A stretch of DNA of 64,000 bases from Nannochloropsis oceanica. Lineage: Eukaryota; Sar; Eustigmatophyceae; Eustigmatales; Monodopsidaceae. The notes beneath the pieces were generated by a model. The model did no database searches and was not told the origin of the DNA. It was given only the letters and a program-made list of their open reading frames with translations. The stretch is from contig CP038106.1 of the NCBI GenBank assembly GCA_004519485.1, positions 62,001 through 126,000 of the forward strand, read 5' to 3'. The position numbers and the translations under genes were made by a program. Numbering within the stretch: the first letter of the stretch is position 1; every line of letters begins with the position of its first letter. Below are positions 35,118 through 47,149 of the stretch, piece after piece.

Positions 35118-37581
35118 ATGGCGACACACTTGCGTTCTGCGCTTGTGGTGATGGCCGTGGCGCTATGCAGCAGGACCACGGACGCCTTCCTCTTTCCCAC
35201 TTATTCCTACGCCTTTGCCCCGTCTACCTCAACCCGACTGGCTTCTTCCTTTTATGACGACATGGACTACACAGCACAACGCAACCAGGTGCAAGAAAGG
35301 TACGATTACGTGCTCGAACGCAAGAGGGGAGGCCGGGGAAGGGCAGAGTGGTACATGTGATAGAAAGTGTCGTTGGTCATAGTACTCAGTCAGCCTCTCC
35401 TCCCCCGCGCGCGACCATCGCACAGGCCGGATTGGGCGGGCGAAGGCGTGGTGTCCAGTTTGGTGTCAGCCCTTATTAACAACAAATTCTTGTACGGCTT
35501 CATGAAGATTGGGGCACGCAAGGTAAGGAAGCTTGGACAAGGGAAAGGGAGGAAGTAGGAAAGAGAGCAGGGCCAGGGCATGGCTGTTTTCATGGAACGT
35601 GACGGCCGGGCCCTTGAAAAGGACACGACACTGACGACCCGGACCCGTCCTTTTTTGTATTCCCTTCGCTCCTCCCTTCACCAGGTTCTGATCGATAATG
35701 CCGAGAAAAAAGGCGTGGCCTGGCGGGATGACGCGCAAGCTCTCTTGAACGATCGCCGTCTGCCCAACACCTTCTCCCGGTACTTTGGGGAAAGCCACGC
35801 TTGTAAGTTTGATTGGTCTTCTAATTTCATCGTCCAGGAGTCATATATATATATATATTCGTATATGCTGTGCTGTAAGGGCGCTTGTGATAGTGTCTAT
35901 CCATTGCCTCCAAACCATGCAGTTACCCTCCCTCCCTCCCTCCCTCCCTCCCTAGTGATGGACTACCCCAGCTATTACACCCAGCCGTTCCACGCCTATC
36001 AAGACGGGAACCTCAACTGGCTCGCGGCCGCCGAGGTGGAGAGTGCCACCAGCGCCATGTGCTTGCGGGTAGAGAGGGAGGGAGGGAGGGAGGGAGGGAG
36101 GGAGGGAATGAGGCAAGCAGGGTCTAGGGTAGGTGCTGCTGCTTCGTGAGTAGGGTAGGTGCTGCTGCTTCGTGAGTAGGGTAGGTGCTGCTGCTTCGTG
36201 AGTCTGACTCGACGTCTCCTCTCCTACTCTCACAAAGTCACTCCTTGACTACGCGTTCCATCCCCTCCCCTCCCTCCGTCCCTCCGTCCCTCCGTCCCTC
36301 CCTTCCTAGGTCTGGCCAAAGGACGTGGACATCCAGCCCGTGGAGGCCCAGGACCGCCTGCGAGATTCCTACCAGAAGGAGATTAGGCGTCAAATAATAG
36401 AAGGCGGCACGGATCCAACCAGCGCGGACCTCAAGGTGAGGGAGGGAGGGAGGAATGGAGGGAGGGAGGAGCAAGGGTCGCTTTATTGTCACGTGCAACG
36501 TCGCCATGTCTGACTAGCTCTCATTCCTCCCTTCCTCCCTCCCTTCCTCCCTCCCTTAGATCCTGGACGTGGGCTGCTCTGCGGGCATCTCCACCCGCTA
36601 TCTCCGGCGGCTCTTCCCCTCACAACACTTGACGGGCTTGGACCTCTCCCCCTTCTTTCTGGCCGTGGCGCAGCTCCGGGAGGAGGAGACGCCGATGGGG
36701 ATCGAGTATATGCACGCCAAGGTGAAGAAGAGGGAGGGAAGGAGGGCAGGAGGGAAGGAGGGAAGGAGGGAAGGAAGGAAGGAAGGAGGGCAGGAGGGCA
36801 GGAGGGCAGGAGGGCAGGAGGGCAGCAGTGACATGGGTCCAGAGACAGTTTTTGTGGACTGATTATCCGCTCTCCCCCTCCCTCCCTCCCTCCCTCCCTC
36901 CCCCCTCTTCCCTCTCCCAGGCAGAGGACACGGGCCTCCCCACCGCCTCTTTCGACGTGGCCGCCCTTACGTTTGTCGTTCACGAGCTGCCCTCCGCCGC
37001 CACGCAGGCCATTGCCCAGGAGATGTTCCGTGTGCTCAGGCCAGGTAGGCGTCTCTCCTTCCCTCCCCATCACCACTCCTCTCCTCTCCTCTCCTCTCCT
37101 CTCCTCTTCTCTCCTCTTCTCTTCTTCCCCTTTCCGGCAAGACGGCGTCCCTCCCGCCTTTCCCCTCGTCCTTTCACTGACTGGACGGCTTGACTCGCCC
37201 CCCCTTTCCCTTTCTGCAGCAACACCGTTCCCCTCCTCCCCCACTTTCTTTCCCTCCCTCTGGCAAGACCGCGTTTGGTATGACCCATCCCGCCCTCCCT
37301 CCCTCCCGCCCTCCCTCCCTCCCTTCCTCCCTCCCGCCCTCCCTCCCTTCCTTCCTCCCTCAGGCGGTACGCTTGCCATCACCGACAACGATCCCCGGTC
37401 GCCCGTCATCCAGGGCCTGCCCAAGCCCATAGCCTTGCTGATGAAGAGCACGGAACCCTTCTCGGACGAGTACTTCACATTGGACATGGAGAGGATGTTG
37501 GAGAAGGGAGGCTTTGAGAGGGTTAAGACCGTGGCCACCGACCCCCGGCATCGGACAATTCTGGCGACGAAGCCCAAGTGA
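35118..37581 (+). CDS. Class I SAM-dependent methyltransferase with plastid-type leader
   Basis: Eight exons: 35118-35299, 35426-35522, 35685-35802, 35956-36068, 36310-36435, 36560-36721, 36921-37044 and 37364-37581. They give about 379 residues. The leader is a signal peptide (SALVVMAVALCSRTTDA) followed by FLFPTYSYAFAPSTSTR; an aromatic residue after the cleavage site and a Ser/Thr-rich transit region are typical of import into secondary plastids. The block YTQPFHAYQDGNLNWLAAAE resembles plant plastid methyltransferases. SAM motif I is ILDVGCSAG (residues about 213-221), followed by LTGLDLSPFF and FRVLRPGG. The substrate is unknown. The start has a good context (GCCATGG); an in-frame ATG lies 30 nt upstream. 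Confidence 0.86.
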
Positions 37582-37649
37582 GAGAGAGACAAGGAAGCGG
37601 GAGAGGACGATAAGACGAAGGAATCTACACACGTACACACATGTGTGTT

Positions 37650-37911
37650 AGTTTGTGTGTGTGTGTGTGTGTTAGTGTGTGTGTTAGTGTGTGTGTTAGT
37701 GTGTGTGAGAGAGAGAAAGGGCGACAGATAGAGACAGAGAGAAGAGAAGGAAAAAAGTATGGACGAGTATTGCGCGTATCCGTACGTGTGTATGTGTTTG
37801 TATGTGTGTGTGTCACCCACCCTTTCAATTACTGGTTTGGATGTTCTTCTTTCGCCTTGTCTTTTTCGGGGTCCGATGCCCCTCTTTCTGTCCTGTCCCC
37901 CCCCCCCCCCT

Positions 37912-37966
<55 letters not shown>

Positions 37967-37988
37967 TCTCCCTCTCTCTCTCTCTCTT
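37650..37988. repeat. (TG)n and (CT)n microsatellites
   Basis: A TGTG/TTAG-interrupted run at 37650-37708 and a nearly pure (CT)n run at 37915-37987, preceded by a C homopolymer. Confidence 0.9.
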
Positions 37989-38309
37989 CATCATTAACGT
38001 CTTCCCCCCCCTCTTCCCCTCTCGCTCCCCTCTCTCCCTACTCACATGTCCTTCATATACGCGTCCCGCCCGATCCGTGGCATTTAGGCTGGCGGTCAAA
38101 TCAAATCAAATTAGATTCGATCAAATCAAATCAAATCAAATTACATGAGACCGAATCGAATCAAACTATGTAATACAGAAACCAACTTGAGGCACCCGGC
38201 GCAGGCCACACAGGCAAATCCTTCTTAGTCTCTACTCCAAAAATCCTCATTCACATCTCGCATTTCCACCCCCGCTAACATGGGCGGCTTAACCTCCCCC
38301 CCCTTCCAT

Positions 38310-38390
38310 ACTCACACCCTTTCCTTCATACCCTCACACCCTTCCCTTCATATTCATACCCTCACACCCTTCCCTTCATACCCTCACACC
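38310..38390. repeat. Minisatellite of ATACCCTCACACCCTTC units
   Basis: Three to four imperfect copies of a unit of about 20-25 bp with the core CATACCCTCACACCCTTCC, some interrupted by CATATT. Confidence 0.75.
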
Positions 38391-38600
38391 CCCCCTCCCC
38401 CCGCCCCCTGCTCAGTGATTCAGTGAGAAACCCGGGCTGATTCCCCCATCCCACCCCCCTCCTCTCCCTCCCCTCTTGCCTCGCTCCCTCTCTTCATTTC
38501 CAGACTCCAAACCCCTCCCTCCCTATGGGAGGAGAATGGGAGGGAGGGAAGGAGGGAGGGAGGGAGGGAGGGAGGGAGGGAGGAACGGCCAGGCGGCTGC

Positions 38601-41112
38601 TCAGCACCCGCAGACCAGATTCCGAGGTAAGGCCTCGTCGATCTTCTTGGGATAGGGAAGGTTAAGATTCTTCATCAGCGTCACAAACTCTTCTTCCGAC
38701 TGCAGGTGGGGGAGGGAGGTAGGGAGGGAGGGAGGGAGGGAGGGGTGGTTAGCGATTGCAACGAGGCAGGCGGAGGTGCGGCCCCCTTTCTCTCTCTCTA
38801 GTCTTCCTTCTCAGCTATCTGTATGGTTGGTAAATGAGCCTTCCCCCTTTATACTATTCATGCATATCTCTCTCTCCACCCACATATACACATATCTCCA
38901 TTGGTGGGTAATTATATACATATATACATTGGTGGGTAATTACGTATCTATAAATCTATACATGCACAAAATTCCATTGGTGGGTAATTACGTGTATTTA
39001 TATCTATATATAAACATTAATATTGGTGGGTAATACATTATATATAAATATATATTTATATTGGTGGGTAATTTATCACCTTGGACAGGCGGGGGTTGTG
39101 TTGCTTCTCCTCCCGGATGCTGGAGGACATCCGCCCGTGGTAGTCGTGAGCCGGATACACCTACATGGAAGAGGGAGGGAGGGAGGGAGGGAGGAAGGGA
39201 GGGGGGGAGGGAGGGAGAGATTAGAATCCTCAGCGAGCTCTTCTTGTCTCCGCGTAGGCGATTACCCGCCCTATCGTTGCTCTGCTAACCCCTCCCTCCC
39301 TCCCGCCGTCCCTCCCTCCCTCCCTCCCGCCCTCACCACGCAATCTCCGGGTAGCGTGAAGAGACGCGAGTGGACGGATTGGAAGAGCATGTGGGCATCA
39401 CCCTGCTGGAAGTCTGTCCGACCACAGCCGCGGATGAGAAGGGCCTGAGGAAAGAAGGAGGGAGGTAGGGAAGGAGGTAGGGAGGGAAGGAGATGAGTAC
39501 TAGACACACCACGACTACCCAAACGAGCTTGAGTCTTCCTTGCAATCAGGAACAAAGGTCACCCTCCCGCCCTACGCACATCTCCTGTAAAGACCATAGA
39601 GCGATCGTCCATGACCAGAGACATACAGCCACTCGTGTGCCCCGGCGTGGCGCGAAACTCCAAATAGTATTGCCCGAACCTGGATGGGAGGGAGGGAGAG
39701 AGGGCGGGAGGGAGGGGTGAGTGAGGCCCATTGATTTAAGGGAGCAGGTACTCATGTATGCATGTATGGACTACAGAATGCTCATTCTACTCTCCCTTCC
39801 TCCTTCCCTCCCTCCCTCCCTACCTGATCTTCTCCCTGTCCTCCTTCAGCACATCTGCCTTGGCTTCGGACGCCCTGGCGATGACGCTCTTCAACTCCGG
39901 GATCTGCTGCTTCAGGAGGTGCGTGCCTGAGGAGGGAGGGAGGGTAACAGCACGTCGAAATGAGAGGAAACGAGGGCGACGAAAGGAAGAGAACGAGAAA
40001 CACCAAGAGAGAGAGTAAAAGGGGAGGGAGAGGGGGGGGGAGAACAGAAGAGGGTACAAGAATCAGCCCGCCAAGCATCACTACTGCTCGGATCGCCCTC
40101 TTTCAATCATTCTTCTTTCCCTCCCTCCCCTCCCACCCTACCAGTGACGTGGTCGGCGTGACAGTGCGTGTTGACCCCAAACAGACAGGTTAAGCCAAGC
40201 TCCTTCACGAGCTTCACGTCCCTTTCCACCATCAGGTCTACGGGATCGATCAGAATGGCTTCCTTGCCTGGCAAGGAACAGAGGGGAAAAGGATAGAAAT
40301 ATGAGTATGGGACATGCAACCAAGACCGTCATGCACACCTCCACCTCTTCTCCCTCCTCCCTCCCTCCCTCCCTCCCTCCCTCCCTCCTTCCTTCCCTCC
40401 TGCCACTTCTCCTCCCACTCACTCTCCGGGTCTGCCAGCAAGTAAGTATACGTAGACGACTCCGGCTCAAAAAGCTGATGAAATAGAGGCCTCGGGCGTT
40501 CCTCGGGTCCCTTTAAAATGAAATACAACGAAGCCATCACCCAATCCACCAGCGCCGCGTTGCTGAAGAAAGAAAGGCCCTGCTTCCTTCCCCATTCGAT
40601 AATATCTTCGGGAGAAGGGGCGCTGGCAGCCTCAATTTTCTTGTCCTGTGCATAGTACAGCAAGGCCACGGCCCCGGCCCGCGCATTGGATCGGCAGGTG
40701 ATAAAAAGGGGGCCGGTAGTAGAAGGAGCAGGACCGACAAGTGTAGCGCGTGCTTTAAACAGGCGGCGGGTCAAGGCCAGGTCCAGGTCGGAGTGGTTGA
40801 CCGGGACGTGAACATGCTTACCCCCCTCATGTCCTTTGACAATGCTGGGAAAGCCCCCGGGAACGCCGCTGTCAGGTCCCGAATCAGTGCAGAGGTAAAG
40901 CCACCCAGAGAAGCGCGGGACGAGCTCTTGAATGTCGGCTTCGGACAGGGCTCCTGTTGTGAGACGAGGAGGGAGAGAATAGAAATCAAGTGGAAAGGAC
41001 AAAGGTCGACAATGCTCACTGCGTGACCCACTGTCACACTGCCATGTCTTGTCTACGTACCGGCAACGTAGGTACCGTCATCACCGAAGGGCTTGAAGGA
41101 AGGGGGTGCCAT
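38601..41112 (-). CDS. ETHE1: Persulfide dioxygenase (ETHE1) with N-terminal Blh-like domain
   Basis: Eight exons on the minus strand: 41112-41061, 40953-40423, 40267-40142, 39926-39824, 39679-39580, 39444-39337, 39160-39080 and 38699-38601. They give 399 residues. The C-terminal half is an ETHE1 metallo-beta-lactamase fold: iron ligands in [17 protein letters not shown], the [20 protein letters not shown] block, and [13 protein letters not shown]1 oxidises glutathione persulfide to sulfite in mitochondria. Residues about 18-150 resemble the DUF442/Blh phosphatase-like domain fused to such enzymes in bacteria: [11 protein letters not shown] and a Cys-x4-Arg loop [10 protein letters not shown] near residue 102. 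The reading frame stays open upstream to 41589, so a longer N-terminus is possible. The last intron holds a minisatellite. Confidence 0.94.
38901..39073. repeat. TTGGTGGGTAATT minisatellite in the last ETHE1 intron
   Basis: Five copies of TTGGTGGGTAAT begin at 38901, 38929, 38977, 39023 and 39061, separated by A/T-rich spacers of 16-36 bp. The last copy ends a few bases from the splice donor of the preceding exon. Confidence 0.9.
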
Positions 41113-42133
41113 GGTATAGATGCTTAGCGGCTTGAGTAGCTCTGCTTGTTTGGTTGCGGACGGTGGGTCAGGGTCAGCGATCATACATATTTTTTTTAAA
41201 GTCAAAGACGACCAGTAGCAATGGGAAGGGAGACAAAAAACAGAGCGCCATGTGGTTTCGAGACCCTTTCGTGGAATAACCCAGAAAAAAACGCTCGCTG
41301 TCTTCCCGAGCGAGTTGAAGCCCCGCGAGTTCAACAGGAAAGTGCTCTTTGACGGTTGGACACCTGGCTTTTTCCTCCCAACTTTAGTTCTTTCATGAGA
41401 TCGATGCAGACCACGATCAAAGTCTTGAGTGGATCGAAATTTGTTCGAAAGGGCATGTGTACGCTGGGCATGGCTGTTGGGAGAGACTCCATCGGAATCA
41501 ACCTCCCTCATCCACTCTGCAATGGGCCATGCCGCCCATGCAATCCACGTGGCCCTATTGCCGTAACTAGAGCGAAACAGCAAGAACACAAGTCACCGAT
41601 CTTGTCATGTTGCCAAAAAAAGGAGTAAATGGTAAGAGTGCAAATCAAGGGAAACCATTCGCGGAAAGAAAATAGGAGGTGAGCTTTCAAATGCTTGCCG
41701 GCTACTGTCAAAATATTTCATCACCTACTTTTAATGCAAAAAGTTTCATCACACACTTAAATAAATCCTGTTCAAGAATTCCACTTTGTGACAGTAGTAT
41801 GATCCTCGTATCCAGCCACAAATTTTCTCACTATTTTATCCCCATTCTCTCTCCCTCCACCAAGACCACCACACTCATTTATATGGTCACAGTACAAATA
41901 CTCTCGCTGTCACGATAAAAATGCTCTCTGTCGTGCGCGTGTCTTCGTGCCCAGCATATATGTGAGATATACCACGTATTCATCTCTTGTAGTAATACAA
42001 TACAAACAGCCTCTCAATTATGCATTGTCTCGTCCTTATCAAAACTCGCAAGGTCCTGCCAGTCTATCTTCCGAGTTTGTGGGCCAAACCAAAACCCGAA
42101 TGATGGTCCCTTCAACCTCACTCACTGCTTTGC
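41113..42133. other. Region between ETHE1 and AOX
   Basis: It contains the in-frame upstream extension of the ETHE1 frame (to 41589) and the 3' flank of the AOX gene. No separate gene is supported. Confidence 0.5.
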
Positions 42134-44613
42134 TTACGCCATCTTATTTTTCTCCTTCTCCGACGTCATGGCCGTGGAGTTATGCATCTCCACTTGCGCG
42201 CGGTACTGCTCCTCTGCAAGGAAGGGGTTGTCATCGTTCTCGTCCATGCTTGCAAAGGTGTGGTTAACTTCACGGTGCGTGGCCTCATCCTTGCGGATCG
42301 CCAGAAGCAGGTCGCGGAAGGTGGCATCAGGAGCTGTGTGTTTGCGTGTTTGTATTGGCAGGAAAATGAGCGTAACGATACGAGGGAATGAGCGTGATAT
42401 ATTATTACATTATCTTTATGTGCACAAGCGTGTGTATGCGTGCTAATATATTAATGCACGTGATGCGCACCCCCTAGTTCGTACGTGTGTGCACGTGTGT
42501 ATGTATGCGTATGTATGTGTGTGTATGTGCAGTCGTTCGCGAACTTCCTTCTATGTGGGTGCACTGCTCCCATTGCCCGTCAACATACCTAGCTTCCAGT
42601 ACGACACGGCGATGGGCGGAGGGATGATGTGGTTGAACAAGGGCAGCTCTCCGGCGTCCATCATGTCGATGATGTGCGTGTACTATGTGGGGGAGTACAT
42701 AGGTTGGGATGGGAATTAGAATAAAAGACATGAACTCCAAAATGCGAGTGAGCACCACGCTACCTCATGCTACCGTCACTGCGATCCGATCCGCTCCTCC
42801 AATGTCCTACAGCGTACGGAACAAGGTGCATACTCGCCTCTGCCTGCAATAGACAATAAAACAGCAGCTGGTGTTTCTTGTACCACGCCGTTCCGCCCTA
42901 CAACCCCCCGTCCCTCCCTTGAAGCTCGAGCGACTTACCGTCTTAACGGCCTCCTCCTCGATGTGACCAACGAGGCGATGGCAAATCTTGGGATTGATCA
43001 GGTACGAGAGGAAAAACACTATGTGGGTGGTGGTGGGTACAAATGTGAATGAAAGGGATGGTTAAGCAAGAGGAATGATGCTGAGTTTAAAGTCCCCCCT
43101 CTCCCCACCTGCCGAAACGCACCGTTGAAGAACACTCCTTGTACCACCAACACCGAGAAGCGAAAAAAGGGACCCGGCTGCTTCAACCTCATGAAGGTCA
43201 ACAAGTGCATACGCTCGTTCTCTGCCTCCTCCAACAAGGTGTGGATCCACCCGTGGTCCCGCTTCATCCGGCGGAGGCTGTGTAGGTGACGAATCATGCC
43301 GGCTGCCATGCCGGGAATGCCTGCAAGGAAAACAAAAAAAGGCGGAGGAGGAGGAGGAGGAGGAGGAGGAGGAGGTGGTGGAGGAGGAGGAGGTCGGAGG
43401 TCGGAGGAGAAGGAGGAGGAAGAGGAGGAGGGAGAGCGAGTGGATACGGTGACAGGATAAGAGGGAGGAGAGGCTAGTTTATACACGATATTTACCCTCC
43501 GACGGTAGTACGGAAACGCTTACACGACACGTCTGACGTCCAATACTCTTTTTTCCCTCCCTCCATTTCTCGATACACGCTCCATCCCCCATCCTCTACG
43601 TACCCGCCACGGTCTCGAGGAATACGACACGGTTCAGGAACATATCCTCAGTGGCCTTGCGGTGTTTGAAGCCCGCCAACAGGTCGAAACTGAACCGGAG
43701 GGTTTGCGCTAGGCCATAAGCGACCCGGGAGGTCCACTGTTGGGGTTTGATGTGGTGGGAGGGAAGGCGGGAGGGGGGAGGGATGAGCTTGCAGGCCAGG
43801 GAGAGGCCACACATCGAAGGAGGATGTGTAAAGAAACGTAAGCTTGTCACGAGCGAGTAAGGGAAGAAGGGAGGCACACGCCCTCAGGTGGTGATGAGGC
43901 AAAGTAGAGGGGAGACGGCGATGTGAGGACTTCCTAACACCGCTCATGCACACACACGCTATCGACACGTCACCCATATGCTTTGCTACTCACATCCGCT
44001 GGTGGGAGATGCGTGATCTGAACGCTCTCGACCTCTTCCTTGGTCCAGACGCTGTGGTGGGTAGGGTTTTCCCAGATCTTCTCTTTCGGGTCGAGTTTGG
44101 GCACGTTAAGGGCATGGCGGTTGGGGCTCAGCTTGAAGTGCACGATGGAGCGGGCCCCGTCACGCAAGCTCTCCTCCACGGCAGCCTTCCTGGGGTTGGT
44201 GGCGTCGGCAATCGGGGCTGTGCGTGGGGATGGGTAGGGGGTGCGTTTGTGTGGAAAGGAAAATGCATATGTGTAAGGGCGAGTAGATCGGTCACAAACA
44301 GCAAGGCAGTCGTCCCATCTACTCGCGAACCCACTCCTACATACCCTAGCCTCGGGGCTTATGACAGGGCTGCTTGCTGAGCGGCCGTATTTCCTCCAGG
44401 CAAACACACATACTTACCGGTGTCCTCCTCCGGCTTCATTGTCGTGCTTAGGGCCCGGTTGAAAATCGTAGGGTAGTGAGAATGCGCAGCCATGAAGGCG
44501 CGCTGCGAGACCACGGTGCGGGTGTGCATCGTCGGCATGGTGGAAGCGGAGGCTCGCAGGAACGCGACCGCGACGACACCGCCGCGTTTGGGCAGCAAAG
44601 CACGGGCAAGCAT
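42134..44613 (-). CDS. AOX: Mitochondrial alternative oxidase
   Basis: Seven exons on the minus strand: 44613-44418, 44217-43994, 43736-43604, 43320-43123, 43018-42939, 42682-42589 and 42333-42134. They give 374 residues. Alternative oxidase passes electrons from ubiquinol to oxygen and bypasses complexes III and IV. Di-iron ligands are visible in order: LETVAG (residues about 179-184), [18 protein letters not shown], and [13 protein letters not shown], where the usual RADEAHH is altered but Glu and His are kept. The block [19 protein letters not shown] crosses the inner-leaflet helix and fixes the exon 4 donor at GTGCGT (43122). The N-terminus is Arg/Ala/Ser-rich without acids, as expected of a mitochondrial presequence. 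Copy R4 of the dispersed repeat lies about 670 bp upstream. Confidence 0.96.
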
Positions 44614-45551
44614 GGCTGGACAGCTGGTGTGTTGCTGTGGTCGGGTGGGTGATTAAATAAAGGCTGTGTGGGATGGAAAAGGTTTAGGGATGGGAAAAAT
44701 GGAGGAAGACGTGATATACGTGGAATGAATGTATGTCGTTCGTGAACTGCATCGCGACAGGAGGCGCAAGGATCCCCAACGGGCGAAGAATACATCTGGT
44801 GGGATCGCGGGGGAAGCGGCGTTTTATGTCCCATGCCAGTGGGACTCGAAGCAATGCTGGGGACACAGTCAAGACCAGTTGGCGAGGGCAAAATGTTTAT
44901 TGCTCTGCGTGAAAAGCCATCTAGGGAAGGGAAGGGGACGTGGCAGGTGCTCCATGTGTGTTGATCTGATCGGCCATGACTCTGCCGACCGATCAGAATC
45001 CGATTTTTGACTTGACTTGACTTGACTTGCTGCTGCCTTACAAAGATAGAAAATACCCCATGGGAGGGGTTTTTATGGCACTTCCGTAACATGCCGACAC
45101 TGTCATACCCCCATGGATAGAGCCATCTCGGGGGGTGTGCAGCTCTGACATGTATAAGCTCGTACTCGACACAATGAAAAGATCGGTATGTTCCAACCTG
45201 ACTCATGAGCAAAGCTACATTGTCTACCTAACTCTGCCCCAAATCCCAATTGTACTACCCCCAACGACTGAAAATCTGTGAAGGCCGCTTACCGACTCGG
45301 ATAAAAATAAGGGGAAGAATATGCAACATTTTGTTTTGGAAGGCTTCCCCTCGTATGCAAGTTCTAGAGGACGTCAGGTTGCATGCGATAGTTCTAGGAT
45401 TGTAGGAGAACAAAAAAGAACTAATTTATCCTGAAAAATATATAATATATAAACTATACAATCAAGTTAATTTACTTCTTGTCGCATTAATCAATCCTAT
45501 CCTTTCAGCTCCCAAACTTCCTATCGCATCACACCACCATAAAATCAACAA
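44614..45551. other. Intergenic region with repeat copy R4
   Basis: The upstream region of the AOX gene. It holds a short TTGAC tandem (45007-45030) and repeat copy R4 (45285-45423). The open frames here have no signature. Confidence 0.6.
45285..45423 (-). repeat. Dispersed ~140-bp repeat, copy R4
   Basis: On the minus strand it reads TTAGTTCTTTTTTGTTCTCC, then CCTACAATCCTAGAACTATC, CGCATGCAACC, ATACGAGGGGAAGCCTTCC and, at its far end, CCGAGTCGGTAAGCGG, matching the end of copy R1. Confidence 0.85.
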
Positions 45552-47149
45552 TTACGAGAACAACTTCTTGGACGGCGGTACCTGGCCTTCCGCCTCAACG
45601 CCTTTGCCCTGCTGCTGCCGCAATTTCTTGTCGATAGACTCGTGCGTCTCTTCCTCCCCCTTCTGCCCTCTTTCCTCCACACGTATGGCAGGATGTCCTA
45701 TTTTCATCCTTTTGGAGCCTATGGAAATATTATCCTCGAGCCCACTTACCTCCCTCTCTTGTGCCTCCGTACCCTCCCTTTCGACCGCCGACGCTCCCGC
45801 ATCTTCCTTCGCCGCAACCGTCCCTGCCGCTCTTTCTTCTTCCATCTCTTCCATATTCACAACATCGTGATTTTTGCTTCGACTGCCCCACACCCTCTGC
45901 TTCTTCTCAATCCCTTCCTCTTCCCTCTCCCTCACCTCGTTTCCGTTAATTCCCTGCGTCTTGCCTCCCCCACTGCCCCACAGAAAGTCCCCCACAGACC
46001 CTAACGCCCCCTGGTCCGTCTTCTTCGTTAGATTTTCTCGCTCCTCCGTAATCTTTTTTGGCGTGGGTATCATCTTGTCATCCGCACTTACTTCAACTTC
46101 CACCTTCCATCGTTTCTTCTCGTCCTGGTCCTCAGTTGCACTTTTCGCCTCGCCATCAAACTTGTTGAAGAACGCTCTTCCTTCCTTCTTTGTCGTCTTC
46201 TCTGCCCAGGCACTCCCTTCCTTCTTGCTCACGGGGCGAATGTCCTTGGGCTCTAGAGGGGCCGGTGAACGCCTGGCCAGATGTTCGATGGTTTGCTGCA
46301 GCTTCCGCGAGGGGACAGTCGAGGAGGAGGAAGAGGGAGAAAGCAAAGAGGAAGGAGAAGACCCGGTGATAGCTTCTTTAGCTTCGGCTGATGTGGACGT
46401 AGAGGATGGCAAGGTCTGCTCTTTCTTCTTCACGGCTAAGAATCGTGGGGATGGCGGTTGGAGTTGCTCCTGCTGCTGTACGTTGACTGGTAGACCAGCA
46501 GCGGCTGCAGCAGCGGCACGGGATCCAGCGCTCTTAGCAGCGTCCGCGGCGGCTACAGCTGTATCTCTCTCCGTCGTCGTTGACTTTTCATCAAAATCCG
46601 CAGAAAGAATGCTTGATTGCTGCTGCTGCTGCTGCTGCTGCTGCTTCTTCTTCAGGGCTGCCTCTCCGCCGGTGACGCCCGCGGCCTGCAAAGGCCGAAA
46701 CACACGCCCAGCATCCAGCCTGTTTTATATTTGTGAGAGAGTGGATTAAAGTCAATAAAAGCCCTGTCTTCGTGAAGACAATATGCGGCACACAAGCGTG
46801 CGTGTGTCCTCTTTCCTCCTGCCGATGCATCTACATGCTCACCAAGGGGTCCTGGCTCTAGTGCATGAGATACACTCTCGAAGATTCTCTCTTGCAAATC
46901 CTACATGCACAGGCCATTACAACGTATCTATTGGAGATCCATTGCGCGGTACGCGCACTGGTGCGGCTACTTTCATGTCCTGCCTTGTCATCTAATCAAG
47001 CCACAAGCCACACCCACACTCCCTCACGCCCACACTTACCCGCGATGGTCCGCTCCAATGAGGGCCTGGGAGGCAACCGGGGTTAGAAAGAGTACAATTG
47101 TAGTCAGAACTACTAGCAGCAAACTGTGACCGCGGGTTTGTAGCAGCAT
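45552..47149 (-). CDS. Predicted secreted acidic low-complexity protein
   Basis: Two minus-strand exons, 47149-47040 and 46719-45552, join in phase to give 425 residues. The first exon is a good signal peptide (HSLLLVVLTTIVLFLTPVAS, then QALIGAD). After a short block DHRGLDAGRVFRPLQAAGV the protein becomes poly-Gln (from CTG repeats at 46618-46644), Ala-, Ser- and Lys/Glu-rich, with no recognised domain. It ends KKLFS. A secreted or vacuolar role is inferred from the leader only. The gene reads in the same direction as AOX and the GT61 gene. Confidence 0.6.

Larger units (their letters stand above)
37582..38600. other. Repeat-rich convergent intergenic region
   Basis: Between convergent genes. 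It contains (TG)n and (CT)n microsatellites (37650-37988), AATCAAATC units (38095-38166), a 25-bp minisatellite (38310-38390) and a GGGA tract (38540-38583). No gene was seen. Confidence 0.8.

Noticed and set aside
37641-37997. Open frames of Cys/Val or Ser/Leu repeats over 37641-37997
   Set aside because: They are translations of (TG)n and (CT)n microsatellites between two convergent genes.
38880-39075. Periodic repeat considered as a CRISPR-like array
   Set aside because: Spacers are A/T-rich, unequal and related to one another, the host is eukaryotic, and the array sits inside an intron.
44448-45212. Minus-strand frame of 254 codons overlapping the first AOX exon
   Set aside because: The AOX frame is clearly the coding one; this frame is a shadow extended by chance upstream.
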